Part shown: positions 17,842-26,539 of the stretch, piece after piece | How the letters are laid out: every line of letters starts with the position of its first letter | Numbering within the stretch: position 1 is the first letter of the stretch | Origin: an uncultured Bacteroidota bacterium | GTDB taxonomy: Bacteria; Bacteroidota; Bacteroidia; Chitinophagales; Chitinophagaceae | Direction: 5' to 3' | Assembly: GCA_903858475.1 (NCBI GenBank) | Contig: CAIOIZ010000055.1 | Location: 1-39,429, forward strand | Length of the DNA: 39,429 bases | The notes under the pieces: generated by a model | What the model saw: the letters and a program-made list of their open reading frames with translations, nothing else | Database searches by the model: none | Told to the model about the DNA's origin: nothing | Translations under genes and position numbers: made by a program

Positions 17842-17849
17842 TAAATTTG
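17842..17849 (+). promoter_or_regulatory. -7 promoter box TAAATTTG upstream of ftsE
   Basis: Perfect TAnnTTTG match, 56 bp upstream of the preferred ftsE ATG at 17906 and 26 bp upstream of the alternative ATG at 17876. No clear -33 TTG is present. Confidence 0.45.
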
Positions 17850-17905
17850 CTAACTGTCGGCTGGTATTATAAGCCATGTCGAAATCAACCATAAATCTGC
17901 TAATT

Positions 17906-18592
17906 ATGTCTCAGTCAATTGTAGAATTAAAGAATGTAAATATTTATCAGGGAACAAGCTTGATATTGAGTGCAGTGAATATATCAGTAGATAAGGGTGA
18001 ATTTGTGTACCTCGTAGGTAAAACAGGCACTGGTAAAAGTAGTTTGCTTAAAACTTTATATGGCGATTTACAACTGACCAATGGCGAGGGTTGGGTAGCG
18101 GGTTATAATTTAAAAGACCTCACTTGGAAAACAGTGCCATTTCTGCGCCGGAATTTGGGAGTGGTATTTCAGGATTTTCAATTACTGACTGATAGAAATG
18201 TACACAATAATTTAAAATTTGTTTTAAAAGCCACCGGTTGGAAGGATGAAAAGCTCATGGATGAAAAAATAACCGATGTACTGGACAAAGTGGGTTTGAA
18301 AACTAAGGGTTTTAAAATGCCTTTTGAATTGAGTGGTGGCGAACAACAAAGAGTGGATATTGCACGTGCCTTGCTTAATTCGCCCAAATTGATACTGGCC
18401 GATGAGCCCACTGGTAATCTTGATCCTGAAACCAGTGATGAAATCATGCAGTTGTTATTTCATATCAGTCGCGATTATAATACTACGATTATCATGGCCA
18501 CCCATGATTATATGGTTATTAATAAATTTCCTGCTAGAACTATTAAGACAGAAATGGGAAAGGTATGGGACAATGCCTCGGTAACTGTTTAG
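17906..18592 (+). CDS. ftsE: Cell-division ABC transporter ATPase FtsE
   Basis: A 228-residue ATPase that pairs with the membrane protein FtsX and regulates septal cell-wall hydrolysis. Walker A is GKTGTGKSS (about 38-46), the Q-loop region reads VVFQDFQLL, the signature is LSGGEQQR and Walker B is [12 protein letters not shown]; the switch His is in MATHDY. FtsE rather than another ABC ATPase is suggested by the short length, the [14 protein letters not shown] segment and the TIKTEMGKV end. I prefer the ATG at 17906; an in-frame ATG at 17876 would add ten residues (MSKSTINLLI) not usual in the family. No ftsX lies beside it. Other ABC ATPases of the LolD/MacB type are less likely. Confidence 0.8.
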   Translation: MSQSIVELKNVNIYQGTSLILSAVNISVDKGEFVYLVGKTGTGKSSLLKTLYGDLQLTNGEGWVAGYNLKDLTWKTVPFLRRNLGVVFQDFQLLTDRNVHNNLKFVLKATGWKDEKLMDEKITDVLDKVGLKTKGFKMPFELSGGEQQRVDIARALLNSPKLILADEPTGNLDPETSDEIMQLLFHISRDYNTTIIMATHDYMVINKFPARTIKTEMGKVWDNASVTV

Positions 18593-18593
18593 T

Positions 18594-19733
18594 TTACTTA
18601 TTGTTTTTTCCTGCCCAAAACATTTCTATAAGTGCCGTAGCATTGGCATTATTATTATATAGCCTATGCAGTAAGCCATTTCTTTTTTCAATTTCATTTT
18701 CTGAAAATGGTTGCTCATAATAGAGAAGGATTTTATCTTGAAATGCTTCCGCTGTTTCAGCAATAATGCAGGTAGTATCTAAGCCGGAGCCCGCTACCCC
18801 TTGCTCATTGACGAGGCAATGTCTTCCATTGAATACAGCATTGATTAATTTTAACTTAACGCCCGTTTGATTAAAAGATGGTAGGATATGTATTTGTGCT
18901 TTAGCAATAAGGTCCTGCATTTCCTGCTGCGAGGGGTTGGCTACCAAGCAAGTATTGGATTGGCGATGGGCCCATTTTTCTAATAAAGGCGATGGGTTTT
19001 TTCCAGCAATAACCAATGGGGTATTGATTTGGTTAAATACCTTTTGCAAAAGCCATAGTGCTGCTTTCTCATTTTCATTGATCGAAAGATTTCCATGGTA
19101 TAGGCAAAAGAGGCCCTTACCTTCTTTTCCAAGCGCCAATTGATGTGGAATAAAAACAGGCATTGTTTGAATGTCCTTGGCACCTAATACTGATTTATAT
19201 AATGCAGTATCTTGTTCGCTCACTGATAGAATACTGACCTTGTTGGCAATGGAATGTTCATATTTTTTTAGCAGGTTACTTTCCCATGTATAATACCATC
19301 GCTTTATCCAATTGGATTCATTTCGGGCTAGTTGCTGGTAATACTTACATTCGGTATTGTGCAAACGAAGTATACATTTCCTGTCATTTAATAGTTCCTT
19401 GTAGAGATAATAACTACAATGAATGCCTTCTATTAAAATGGGGAAATTGTCTTTTTTTAAATTGGCTAAAAGCAATTGGCTCTTACGAGAGTTAACGATA
19501 AAGGGTATCCGAAAAGAAAACCCCTTTAGATTTCTGTTTCTGGGATAATAGGATACCTCTTCGCAATATTTTTCAAGTTCCACCTGTGGCTCCCTTCCTT
19601 GCGTAAAGCAATGCAAATGTATTTTTACCCCTGCTTGATGGAGGGCTTTTAATTTATAAAAAAGGTCCACCACTCCGCCATAATCAGCCGGCCAGGGTAC
19701 ATCATGAGTTATAATATGTAAATGTTTATCCAA
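18594..19733 (-). CDS. Glycosyltransferase, GT4-like (TTG start)
   Basis: A 379-residue GT-B fold sugar transferase, probably acting on cell-surface polysaccharide. The N-terminal strand and glycine loop read HIITHDVPWPADYGGVVDL, which fits the acceptor-domain start of GT4 enzymes. The C-terminal donor domain shows LYHGNLSINENEKAALWLL, PLVIAGKNPS, and the late ILPSFNQTGVKLKLINAVFNGRHCLV motif, in which a GVKLKL segment sits where nucleotide-sugar contacts occur. The start codon is TTG at 19733; no in-frame Met exists before the conserved first strand. It overlaps the end of the upstream glycosyltransferase gene by 8 bp, which implies coupling. The donor sugar is unknown. Confidence 0.78.
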   Translation of the reverse strand: MDKHLHIITHDVPWPADYGGVVDLFYKLKALHQAGVKIHLHCFTQGREPQVELEKYCEEVSYYPRNRNLKGFSFRIPFIVNSRKSQLLLANLKKDNFPILIEGIHCSYYLYKELLNDRKCILRLHNTECKYYQQLARNESNWIKRWYYTWESNLLKKYEHSIANKVSILSVSEQDTALYKSVLGAKDIQTMPVFIPHQLALGKEGKGLFCLYHGNLSINENEKAALWLLQKVFNQINTPLVIAGKNPSPLLEKWAHRQSNTCLVANPSQQEMQDLIAKAQIHILPSFNQTGVKLKLINAVFNGRHCLVNEQGVAGSGLDTTCIIAETAEAFQDKILLYYEQPFSENEIEKRNGLLHRLYNNNANATALIEMFWAGKNNK

Positions 19734-20814
19734 GTAATTGTTTGTAAAATTGAATGAGTATTTTTTCTTCTTCTTCCCAGTTTAAATATTTTTTTGCCAA
19801 CGTACAATTGGATTTTAAACGTTCATATAGATTGGAATCGTTTAGTAATAACTGTATGGCAGTTGCAATACTTGTTTCATTTAATTCATCTAGTAAGATA
19901 GCCACTTCATATTGGTCATTGATTCTTTTGTATTCTGGAAAATTCATACTTATTTGAGGTGTTTCAAATTGGATGTAATCAAAAAATTTATTAGCCAATG
20001 AATAGTATTGGTTGAGCCCAATATTTTCTACCAGGTTAATCCCTATTTTGGCCCTTTGTGTAATCGCATCCAATTCCTTGGGCAAATGCTTGCCCATTAA
20101 TAACAGCTTTTCCGACAAATCGTTCTCCTTTATTAAGGCAATTGTTTCATGCATGAAATTACCATCTCCGTAAATATGAAGTGGGGCATCTATTGCTTTC
20201 ATGGCAGGAATTAAAAATTCTAAACCCCTTGCTACATTGACCGCACCCTGATAAAGTAGGAAGTTTTCTCGGGGCAGCGTATTGGCATTGTTTTTTTTCA
20301 GGGGTAGATTTCTGATGACTGTATAGTGAACCCCATAGTTTTTTTCAAAAGCCTCCGCAATACTTTGGCTTACTGTATACCCCTGTTTAAAAGCTGGGAT
20401 AGTCTTTTTTTCTATCCAGTGCCATATTTTATAAATGGAGGGTCTGCTGATAATCTCTTTTTGTTGACTAAAATATTCATGCGCATCATATACTCTTTTA
20501 ATGCCTTTCAATTTCGAAACGAGTAGGCAGGGGAGGATGGTATCCAAATCAATCGCACAGATACAATCGGCAGATTTAAAAAGAAGGAAAAACAAAAGAC
20601 GGATATTATATTCTAGGTAAAATGCTTTCCCTTTATGAAAAAAACATTTCAAACGCTTTTGTTGGTAGGGACAAGCCGTTAAAGCGGGCGAGTTTTTTAA
20701 TTCCCGGCCAATTAATTGAATATCAAAGCCTGCGTTCGCCAAGGATTGACATATTCTCATCATTCGCTGGTCGAAACTCAGGTCTGAACTAACTGTAAAA
20801 ATGATTTTTTTCAA
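19726..20814 (-). CDS. Glycosyltransferase family 4 (TTG start)
   Basis: A 362-residue GT-B fold glycosyltransferase. The first strand KKIIFTVSSDLSFDQRMMRICQSLANAGFD is the typical acceptor-domain opening, with the D-x-R-x-x-R pattern seen in Bacteroidota GT4 proteins. Later segments are DAHEYFSQ, LLYQGAVNVARGLEFLIPAM, LHIYGDGNF and IGINLVENIGLNQYYSLANKFFDYIQFETPQI; the last contains the donor-site N-K-F-F-D-Y motif. The start is TTG at 20814 because the next Met is residue 17, beyond the conserved first strand. With the downstream glycosyltransferase it forms a two-gene unit in which both genes start with TTG. A role in lipid-linked or surface glycan assembly is likely; the exact sugar is unknown. 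Confidence 0.8.
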   Translation of the reverse strand: MKKIIFTVSSDLSFDQRMMRICQSLANAGFDIQLIGRELKNSPALTACPYQQKRLKCFFHKGKAFYLEYNIRLLFFLLFKSADCICAIDLDTILPCLLVSKLKGIKRVYDAHEYFSQQKEIISRPSIYKIWHWIEKKTIPAFKQGYTVSQSIAEAFEKNYGVHYTVIRNLPLKKNNANTLPRENFLLYQGAVNVARGLEFLIPAMKAIDAPLHIYGDGNFMHETIALIKENDLSEKLLLMGKHLPKELDAITQRAKIGINLVENIGLNQYYSLANKFFDYIQFETPQISMNFPEYKRINDQYEVAILLDELNETSIATAIQLLLNDSNLYERLKSNCTLAKKYLNWEEEEKILIQFYKQLLG

Positions 20815-20872
20815 CTAAAAAGGGTTTGGCCGGAGGCAAATTACTACCAAATTACAAATTAAGCCTTTATAA

Positions 20873-20906
20873 TTGATGGTTTTACCGAAAATTTGACTTA
20901 CTTTTG
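20873..20906 (+). promoter_or_regulatory. Promoter of rpsO: TTG, 23-bp spacer, TACTTTTG
   Basis: The perfect -7 box TACTTTTG is at 20899-20906 and a TTG at 20873-20875 lies at an acceptable -33 distance. The rpsO ATG is 46 bp downstream. Confidence 0.55.
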
Positions 20907-20952
20907 CAGCCAATTTTTGAGATAATAATTGGATGAACTAAAAAAAACTGAG

Positions 20953-21225
20953 ATGCCGTATTTAACAATCGAAAAGAAAGCAAACATTTTTGCAACATTT
21001 GGCGGAAAAGCCAGCAACACTGGTTCTATTGAAGGACAGATTGCATTATTAACAGAAAGAATCAATCACATTTCAAATCACCTGAAAGTGAACAAAAAGG
21101 ATTTTTCTTCACAAAGGGGTTTGATGATGATGGTAGGTCAGCGTAAGCGCCTCCTTACTTACTTGAGCAAGCATGATTTGACTGGCTATAGAGCCCTGAT
21201 TGAAAAACTTGGTCTCCGTAAATAA
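20953..21225 (+). CDS. rpsO: 30S ribosomal protein S15
   Basis: A 90-residue protein that binds 16S rRNA early in 30S assembly. The S15 signature region is complete: [50 protein letters not shown] and the end [13 protein letters not shown] chose the ATG at 20953 because it gives MPYLTIEKK, the family N terminus; the longer frame begins at a TTG and adds eight non-family residues. pnp follows, as in many bacteria. A hairpin with a T run at 21253-21293 separates the two. Confidence 0.95.
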   Translation: MPYLTIEKKANIFATFGGKASNTGSIEGQIALLTERINHISNHLKVNKKDFSSQRGLMMMVGQRKRLLTYLSKHDLTGYRALIEKLGLRK

Positions 21226-21252
21226 TCTTACTACACTATGTACAAATAAATT

Positions 21253-21293
21253 ATTCCCAACAGTTTTTATGGCAGTTGGGAATTATTCTTTTT
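21253..21293 (+). terminator. Hairpin with T run between rpsO and pnp
   Basis: The 9-bp stem ATTCCCAAC/GTTGGGAAT encloses a 13-base loop and is followed by CTTTTT. It may terminate rpsO, or attenuate transcription into pnp or provide a processing site, as known for the rpsO-pnp junction in E. coli. Confidence 0.7.
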
Positions 21294-21309
21294 GCATAGA
21301 TTTTATCAT

Positions 21310-21330
21310 GGTACAACAGGTGTTTGTACC
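21310..21330. promoter_or_regulatory. Inverted repeat upstream of pnp
   Basis: GGTACAA and TTGTACC form a perfect 7-bp inverted repeat around a 7-base centre, 14 bp before the pnp start codon. It could be an RNA hairpin in the pnp leader, or a protein-binding site. Confidence 0.45.
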
Positions 21331-21344
21331 TTAAACTTCAATTT

Positions 21345-23504
21345 ATGTCAGCATTAAATCCTAAAAACGTTACGTTTGATATAGGTGGTGGCCGTATGGT
21401 TACCATCGAAACCGGTAAATTGGCCCGCCAGGCTGATGGAGCCGTTACTGTACGTCAGGGCAATTGTATTATTTTGGCTACTGTAGTGGCTAATAAAGAC
21501 CCTAAAGATGGTCAAAGCTTTTTCCCATTGTCTGTAGACTATCAGGAAAAATTTGCCTCTGCAGGTCGTATCCCAGGTTCTTTCTTCAAAAGAGAAGCAA
21601 GGCTGAATGATTATGAAATCCTTACCTCTAGGTTGATTGACCGCGCTTTGCGCCCATTATTCCCAGAAGATTATTTGTGTGATGTACAGGTATTGGTTAC
21701 CCTCGTTTCCTCAGATGCGGAAGTGATGCCAGATTCATTGGCTTGCTTAGCTGCCTCTGCAGCACTTGCTGTTTCTGATATTCCTATTCAGGAAATTATC
21801 AGTGAGGTTAGAATTGGGAGATTGGATGGACAATTCGTTATCAACCCAAGTAGGACCGATTTAGCTAAGTGTGATCTTGAATTCATCATTGCAGCTACTG
21901 AAAAGAATATTATGATGGTAGAAGGTCAGGCAAAAGAATGCCAGGAGGACGACCTTGTTAAAGCCATAGAAATAGCGCACGATGCTATTCGTATTCAAAT
22001 TAAGGCACAAGCTGATTTAAGAGATTTGATAGGTATTACCTCTAAAAGAGAGTATAAAAAGCCTTATCGTAATGAAGAGTTAAACGAAAAAATAACTGCA
22101 TTCGCTAAAGATAAAGTGTACGCTATTGCTGCTTCAGCATCAGCAAAGCACGAAAGAACAGATGCATTTGCCGCTTTAAAAGATGAAGTAAAAGTTTATT
22201 TAGGGGATGATTTGCCCGATGCAGATAAGGCCTTGATTGGACATTATTACGGCGATTTGCAATATTATGTAGTGAGAGATATGATTTTAAATGATCGCAA
22301 GCGCTTGGATGGTAGGGGTACTGAAGATATTCGTCAACTTACTATGGAGACAGATATTCTTCCAACTCCGCATGGCTCTGCTTTGTTCACAAGAGGTGAA
22401 ACTCAGTCGCTTACAACGGTTACTTTAGGAACTAAATTAGATGAGTCTTTAAGTGAAAGTGCTGCTATTTCAACTTTTACAAAATTTTACTTGCATTATA
22501 ATTTCCCTCCATTTAGTACTGGTGAGGTTAAAATGATTCGTGGTGTTGGGCGTAGAGAAGTGGGGCATGGTAACCTTGCCTTGCGTTCTTTGAAGCAAAT
22601 GATGCCTGGAACGGAATATCCTTATACTGTAAGAGTAGTGAGTGATATATTGGAATCTAATGGGTCATCTTCTATGGCAACAGTATGTGCCGGATCTTTG
22701 GCATTGATGGATGCCGGTGTGCCAATTGCCAAGCACGTAAGTGGTGTTGCAATGGGATTGATTACGAAGGGAGATAAATTCGCCATTCTTACTGATATCT
22801 TGGGTGATGAAGATCATTTGGGTGATATGGATTTCAAGGTGACTGGAACCCGTGAAGGTATCTGCGGTGTGCAAATGGATATTAAGGTAGACGGTTTAAG
22901 TATGGATATCATGCGCCAGGCACTAGCACAAGCTAGAAATGGTCGCTTACATATATTGGATGCCATGTATGCTACTATTGAAGCAGCAAGACCTGATGTG
23001 AAGCCACATGCTCCTCGAATGGTGAAAATATTTATTGATAAAGAATTCATCGGTGCTGTAATCGGGCCACAAGGTAAAGTGATACAAGAAATTCAACGTG
23101 AAACTGGTACAACCATCACTATTGAAGAAGTTGGAAACGTTGGGGAAGTGAGTATTTTCTCTGCTGCTAAAGAAGGTTTGGATAAAGCTTTAGTATGGAT
23201 TAAAGGACTAGTTGCGATGCCTGAAGTAGGTGAAGTTTATGAAGCTACTATAAAGGGAATCAAAGAGTTTGGCGCTTTTGTTGAATTTTTACCTAAGAAA
23301 GAAGGCTTGCTACACATTAGTGAAATAAGCTGGAAGCGTTTGGAAACCATGGATGGTGTTTTCAAAGAAGGCGATCGTGTAAAAGTGAAATTGATTGGTA
23401 TTGACCACAAGACTGGCAAATTCAAATTGAGTCGCAAGATATTGATGCCAAAACCAGAGAATTTACAAAAGCCTGCAGGAAATGACCAGGCAAATGAAAA
23501 TTAA
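21345..23504 (+). CDS. pnp: Polyribonucleotide nucleotidyltransferase (PNPase)
   Basis: A 719-residue trimeric exoribonuclease that degrades RNA by phosphorolysis. Domain order is RNase PH 1 (about 10-145), an alpha linker, RNase PH 2 (about 320-545), KH (about 555-620, IGAVIGPQGKVIQEIQ) and S1 (about 625-695, GEVYEATIKGIKEFGAFVEF). The FFKREARLNDYEILTSRLIDR and FTRGETQSL segments of the PH domains are present. I chose the ATG at 21345 (MSALNPKNVTF); the longer frame begins at a TTG inside the inverted repeat. It follows rpsO and ends at a strong bidirectional terminator. Confidence 0.96.
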   Translation: MSALNPKNVTFDIGGGRMVTIETGKLARQADGAVTVRQGNCIILATVVANKDPKDGQSFFPLSVDYQEKFASAGRIPGSFFKREARLNDYEILTSRLIDRALRPLFPEDYLCDVQVLVTLVSSDAEVMPDSLACLAASAALAVSDIPIQEIISEVRIGRLDGQFVINPSRTDLAKCDLEFIIAATEKNIMMVEGQAKECQEDDLVKAIEIAHDAIRIQIKAQADLRDLIGITSKREYKKPYRNEELNEKITAFAKDKVYAIAASASAKHERTDAFAALKDEVKVYLGDDLPDADKALIGHYYGDLQYYVVRDMILNDRKRLDGRGTEDIRQLTMETDILPTPHGSALFTRGETQSLTTVTLGTKLDESLSESAAISTFTKFYLHYNFPPFSTGEVKMIRGVGRREVGHGNLALRSLKQMMPGTEYPYTVRVVSDILESNGSSSMATVCAGSLALMDAGVPIAKHVSGVAMGLITKGDKFAILTDILGDEDHLGDMDFKVTGTREGICGVQMDIKVDGLSMDIMRQALAQARNGRLHILDAMYATIEAARPDVKPHAPRMVKIFIDKEFIGAVIGPQGKVIQEIQRETGTTITIEEVGNVGEVSIFSAAKEGLDKALVWIKGLVAMPEVGEVYEATIKGIKEFGAFVEFLPKKEGLLHISEISWKRLETMDGVFKEGDRVKVKLIGIDHKTGKFKLSRKILMPKPENLQKPAGNDQANEN

Positions 23505-23521
23505 ATTGACAATTGAATTAT

Positions 23522-23552
23522 AAAAAAGGGCTTCCATTGGAAGCCCTTTTTT
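23522..23552. terminator. Bidirectional terminator after pnp
   Basis: The 14-bp stem AAAAAAGGGCTTCC/GGAAGCCCTTTTTT has a 3-base loop and T runs on both strands. It separates pnp from the convergent secreted-protein gene. Confidence 0.92.
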
Positions 23553-23567
23553 TATTCTAACTAAGTA

Positions 23568-25301
23568 TTAAAGTGCTGCTTCTTTTGTTGCAATCCATTT
23601 ACCGATGCCATTTGAGTAAAGGTTAATGCATTCGAAAGGAATACTAATGTTCACTGATCCTGTGCCATTGATGCTATTGTCGCTGGCAGAGGAACTATTG
23701 ATGGTCACGGTATGGCTGGAAGCATCGGTTCTGATGAATTTAAATTGAAGCCCGCTATTGCCACTTACAATTGTAGGTAAAGTGATAATGATATTTGAAT
23801 TTGAAGCGTTAATGTATTGAATTTGAGATGCTTCATAGGCTAAGTTAATATTTCCATTTATTTCAAAACTGCCTGTAGCCGCTTGCATTTTCTTCCAATC
23901 TTTACCATTAAAATATTTCATTGTACTATCTGATTTGTCAAATAACATCAATCCCTTTGTGCCGGTTTGTTGTGAAAGGTTAATCGTTTCAGGCATTTTA
24001 ATACCCGATTCGCTAATGTAGCTATATACATTATTACTACCCCTGGATCCTCTTATAAAATCAATCCGGTCTGTGCTATCTATTAGGCGTATGCGCAAAT
24101 TGCCTGCAGAACTTTGATTGAATTGTTCACTTGAAATTTCGGTAAATTTTATATTGCCGCCGTTTGGTATATTGTTTCTGGCAGTCATTCTCAAACCTCC
24201 ATAGTCATTGTCATCTCCAACCCAGAATACTCCTCCCCATCCGCTTCCTCCATCTCCCATATCGTAGTAATTAAATCCACGGTGTATAGAAAATTCGCCC
24301 ACCCAGTTTTCAAGTACTCCATTGTACTCCACTGCCATACCATATTCGTAGGGCATAATTTTAAAATCCTGGTCAGGCGAAATGCCATTTATGCTTCCCG
24401 TAACATTTTTGGGGTGGCGGATTCGAATCATTGGGATATTATTTCCAATGGAATTGGCCCAGGCAGTAGGAAGCGTGGTTGCCATGGTGCTACTGTCGAA
24501 ATACTCCCAGCTGATAGGGTTCATATTTTGGCCATTAGAAACAGACATTGACTTGGTGCCAGTATTGTATGCCATTGAGCCCTCGGGGGCTTGGGTGGAT
24601 GCAATTTTTAATTGGTTGGCAGAAGGCATTTTTACCCAATTACCATTAAAATAATAGGAGGGTGAATTCATTTGAATACTCGAGTCGTCCATTGAAATTC
24701 CAGATATTAAAAGATTCGATTTAGTATAATAGAGTCCCAATGCATTTTTATTCATTTCAAGATGCGTATTTCCAGAATCAATATTGCCAGCGGCAAGTTT
24801 AAGTAAATTGCCATTTTGCTCTATCGTAGTATTTAAATGGTTTTCTGAACGCTGGCTAAAGAAATTAGAAGGATTAATATTAGTGAAATTGGCGGAATCT
24901 TTTTTGATAGTATAAGTATTTCCTCTAAGGTTGATGCTGGTATTGCCATCTAAATTTCCACCCAGTTTTAAAATTCCATTTAAATTGGTAATGCCATTGT
25001 TAGCGCTATCAACAGTGCCATTTATTTTGAATTTATGTAATCGGTCACGCAACACAAACAGGGTGTCATTAAAAAACCAGACAGAATCTACTGCATAATT
25101 AAATTCTGTTAAACCGCCTCCTTTATTCTTTAAATATGAATTTGTTCTATTTTCTGTACCATTTAGAATCATTAAATGATTCCCGCTATTATTGGTATTG
25201 TAAAATTTGGTAGTGTCTGCGCCAATGGTTACGCTCTTCATGAGCTGGCTTTTAGCTGTAAGGCAGTGTAGCAGTAGGATGCTAACTAGTAGAGGTTTCA
25301 T
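23568..25301 (-). CDS. Secreted fibre-like protein of unknown function
   Basis: A 577-residue exported protein with signal peptide MKPLLVSILLLHCLTAKSQ. The body is rich in Asn, Ser, Gly and short beta repeats (NLNGILKLGGNLDGNTSINLRGN), suggesting an elongated fibre or beta-helix. Two copies of a short motif, GSMAYNTGTKSMSVSNG and GLMLFDKSDSTMKYFNGKDW, recall the ~20-residue units common in Bacteroidota secreted and tail-fibre-like proteins. The last ~90 residues resemble a beta-rich domain of the same protein class. I prefer the ATG at 25301, where the signal peptide begins. The ATG at 25325 adds eight residues and is possible. No anchoring signal or phage neighbour is seen. Confidence 0.68.
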   Translation of the reverse strand: MKPLLVSILLLHCLTAKSQLMKSVTIGADTTKFYNTNNSGNHLMILNGTENRTNSYLKNKGGGLTEFNYAVDSVWFFNDTLFVLRDRLHKFKINGTVDSANNGITNLNGILKLGGNLDGNTSINLRGNTYTIKKDSANFTNINPSNFFSQRSENHLNTTIEQNGNLLKLAAGNIDSGNTHLEMNKNALGLYYTKSNLLISGISMDDSSIQMNSPSYYFNGNWVKMPSANQLKIASTQAPEGSMAYNTGTKSMSVSNGQNMNPISWEYFDSSTMATTLPTAWANSIGNNIPMIRIRHPKNVTGSINGISPDQDFKIMPYEYGMAVEYNGVLENWVGEFSIHRGFNYYDMGDGGSGWGGVFWVGDDNDYGGLRMTARNNIPNGGNIKFTEISSEQFNQSSAGNLRIRLIDSTDRIDFIRGSRGSNNVYSYISESGIKMPETINLSQQTGTKGLMLFDKSDSTMKYFNGKDWKKMQAATGSFEINGNINLAYEASQIQYINASNSNIIITLPTIVSGNSGLQFKFIRTDASSHTVTINSSSASDNSINGTGSVNISIPFECINLYSNGIGKWIATKEAAL

Positions 25302-25597
25302 AGTGTTTTTTGGTTGTTTCAACATATCAAATAATCACGCTATTTGTAATTACTTGTATATTGACTATTTAAATCGATTAAAGTTTAATTAGGTAAAAAC
25401 TTTAATCAATTTTATATGAAATCAAATCATAGGTTATTTATTAAAAGCCCTAACTTGATTATTCATTAAGTATGCAACGTATTTTTATTTTCATTATTGT
25501 GTAATTGATTAATAGTCTTGTTGTAATTTTTGGAAAACCGTTTTTATACTTAGTAAATTGCTCCGTATTGGGCTATTTTTTTAATTAATTTGCAGCT
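25302..25597. other. AT-rich intergenic region between divergent genes
   Basis: This 296-bp stretch holds no gene. The only sites seen are a TTAATTTG box at 25585-25592 (7 of 8 to the -7 consensus) six bases before prmA, and TTG at 25558-25560 as a possible -33 element. The remainder is low-complexity AT-rich sequence without notable hairpins. Confidence 0.5.
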
Positions 25598-26413
25598 ATG
25601 AACTACCTACAATTTGAATTTCAAACAAAGAATATTGCTGAAAATGAAATCCTGCTGGCATTATTAGCCGACGCAGGATTTGAAGGTTTTGAGGAGGAGA
25701 AATCAGTGTTTAAGGCCTTCATAAAGGAGTCTTTATTTTCCCAAGGAATAGTAGATGAAATAGTTAAGTTGGTCCCGGTTCCTTATTCCAAAACCTTGAT
25801 TGAATCAAAAAATTGGAATGCCATTTGGGAATCAAGCTTTGAGCCAGTTAGAGTAAAGGATTTTGCTGCAATACGTGCAACTTTTCATGCACCCATTAAA
25901 AATGTGGTCCATGAAATTATTATCACCCCTAAGATGAGTTTTGGAACAGGGCATCATGCCACTACCTGGATGATGATGGATCAAATGAGTAAAATGGACT
26001 TTATAGGTAAATCTGTTTTCGATTTTGGAACAGGCACTGCTGTGCTAGCCATATTAGCTGCTAAATTAGGAGCACAATCAATTATTGGAATTGATAATGA
26101 TGAGTGGAGTATTGAAAATGCCAAGGAAAATATTGCCTCCAATCAGACTCATCAAATTAATATTGAAATGGGCAGTGCTGTGCCCCCCCACACTAAGTTT
26201 GATATTATACTTGCTAACATCAACTTACACGTACTCCTAAATAATATGGCTTCTATGTCCGCTGCCTGCGATTCAGGGTCCTTGTTGTTGCTGAGTGGTA
26301 TTTTGATAACTGATTTAGCGAGCATTGAAAACAGCCTACAGGAAAATGGTCTTACACTGGAATCCACTCTTCAAAGGAAGGAATGGCTTTGCCTATCAGC
26401 CAGGAAAAATTAA
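25598..26413 (+). CDS. prmA: Ribosomal protein L11 methyltransferase
   Basis: A 271-residue SAM-dependent enzyme that methylates lysines of ribosomal protein L11. The N-terminal substrate domain (about 1-95) includes NWNAIWESSFEPV. The catalytic domain has MSFGTGHHATT (113-123), the SAM motif VFDFGTGTAVLAI (about 140-152), IIGIDNDEWSIENA and the ILANINLHVLL motif near residue 210. All are diagnostic of PrmA. The family usually reads D-x-G-T-G-T-G; here the last Gly is Ala. It probably has its own promoter and is followed by plsY with a separate promoter. Confidence 0.92.
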   Translation: MNYLQFEFQTKNIAENEILLALLADAGFEGFEEEKSVFKAFIKESLFSQGIVDEIVKLVPVPYSKTLIESKNWNAIWESSFEPVRVKDFAAIRATFHAPIKNVVHEIIITPKMSFGTGHHATTWMMMDQMSKMDFIGKSVFDFGTGTAVLAILAAKLGAQSIIGIDNDEWSIENAKENIASNQTHQINIEMGSAVPPHTKFDIILANINLHVLLNNMASMSAACDSGSLLLLSGILITDLASIENSLQENGLTLESTLQRKEWLCLSARKN

Positions 26414-26483
26414 TAAATAGCTGATATTCATATAGTTGTATAAGAAGTAAAATATCCACAATGGGGAGATTAATATTAATTTA

Positions 26484-26515
26484 TTGTTAACTCATTTAAT
26501 AATTGCTTAAATTTG
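26484..26515 (+). promoter_or_regulatory. Promoter of plsY: TTG, 21-bp spacer, TAAATTTG
   Basis: The -33 TTG at 26484-26486 and a perfect -7 box at 26508-26515 have consensus spacing. The box overlaps an in-frame TTG at 26513, which is therefore not the start codon; the ATG at 26540 is. Confidence 0.7.
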
Positions 26516-26539
26516 TCCCTCAATTCACCCGGTTCAAGC

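Noticed and set aside
20929..20952. TTG as the rpsO start
   Set aside because: The extra eight residues are not part of S15; the ATG at 20953 gives the known N terminus.
21324..21344. TTG as the pnp start
   Set aside because: It lies in an inverted repeat and adds seven residues absent from PNPase.
26513..26539. TTG as the plsY start
   Set aside because: It lies inside a perfect TAnnTTTG promoter box, and the added residues do not fit the family.
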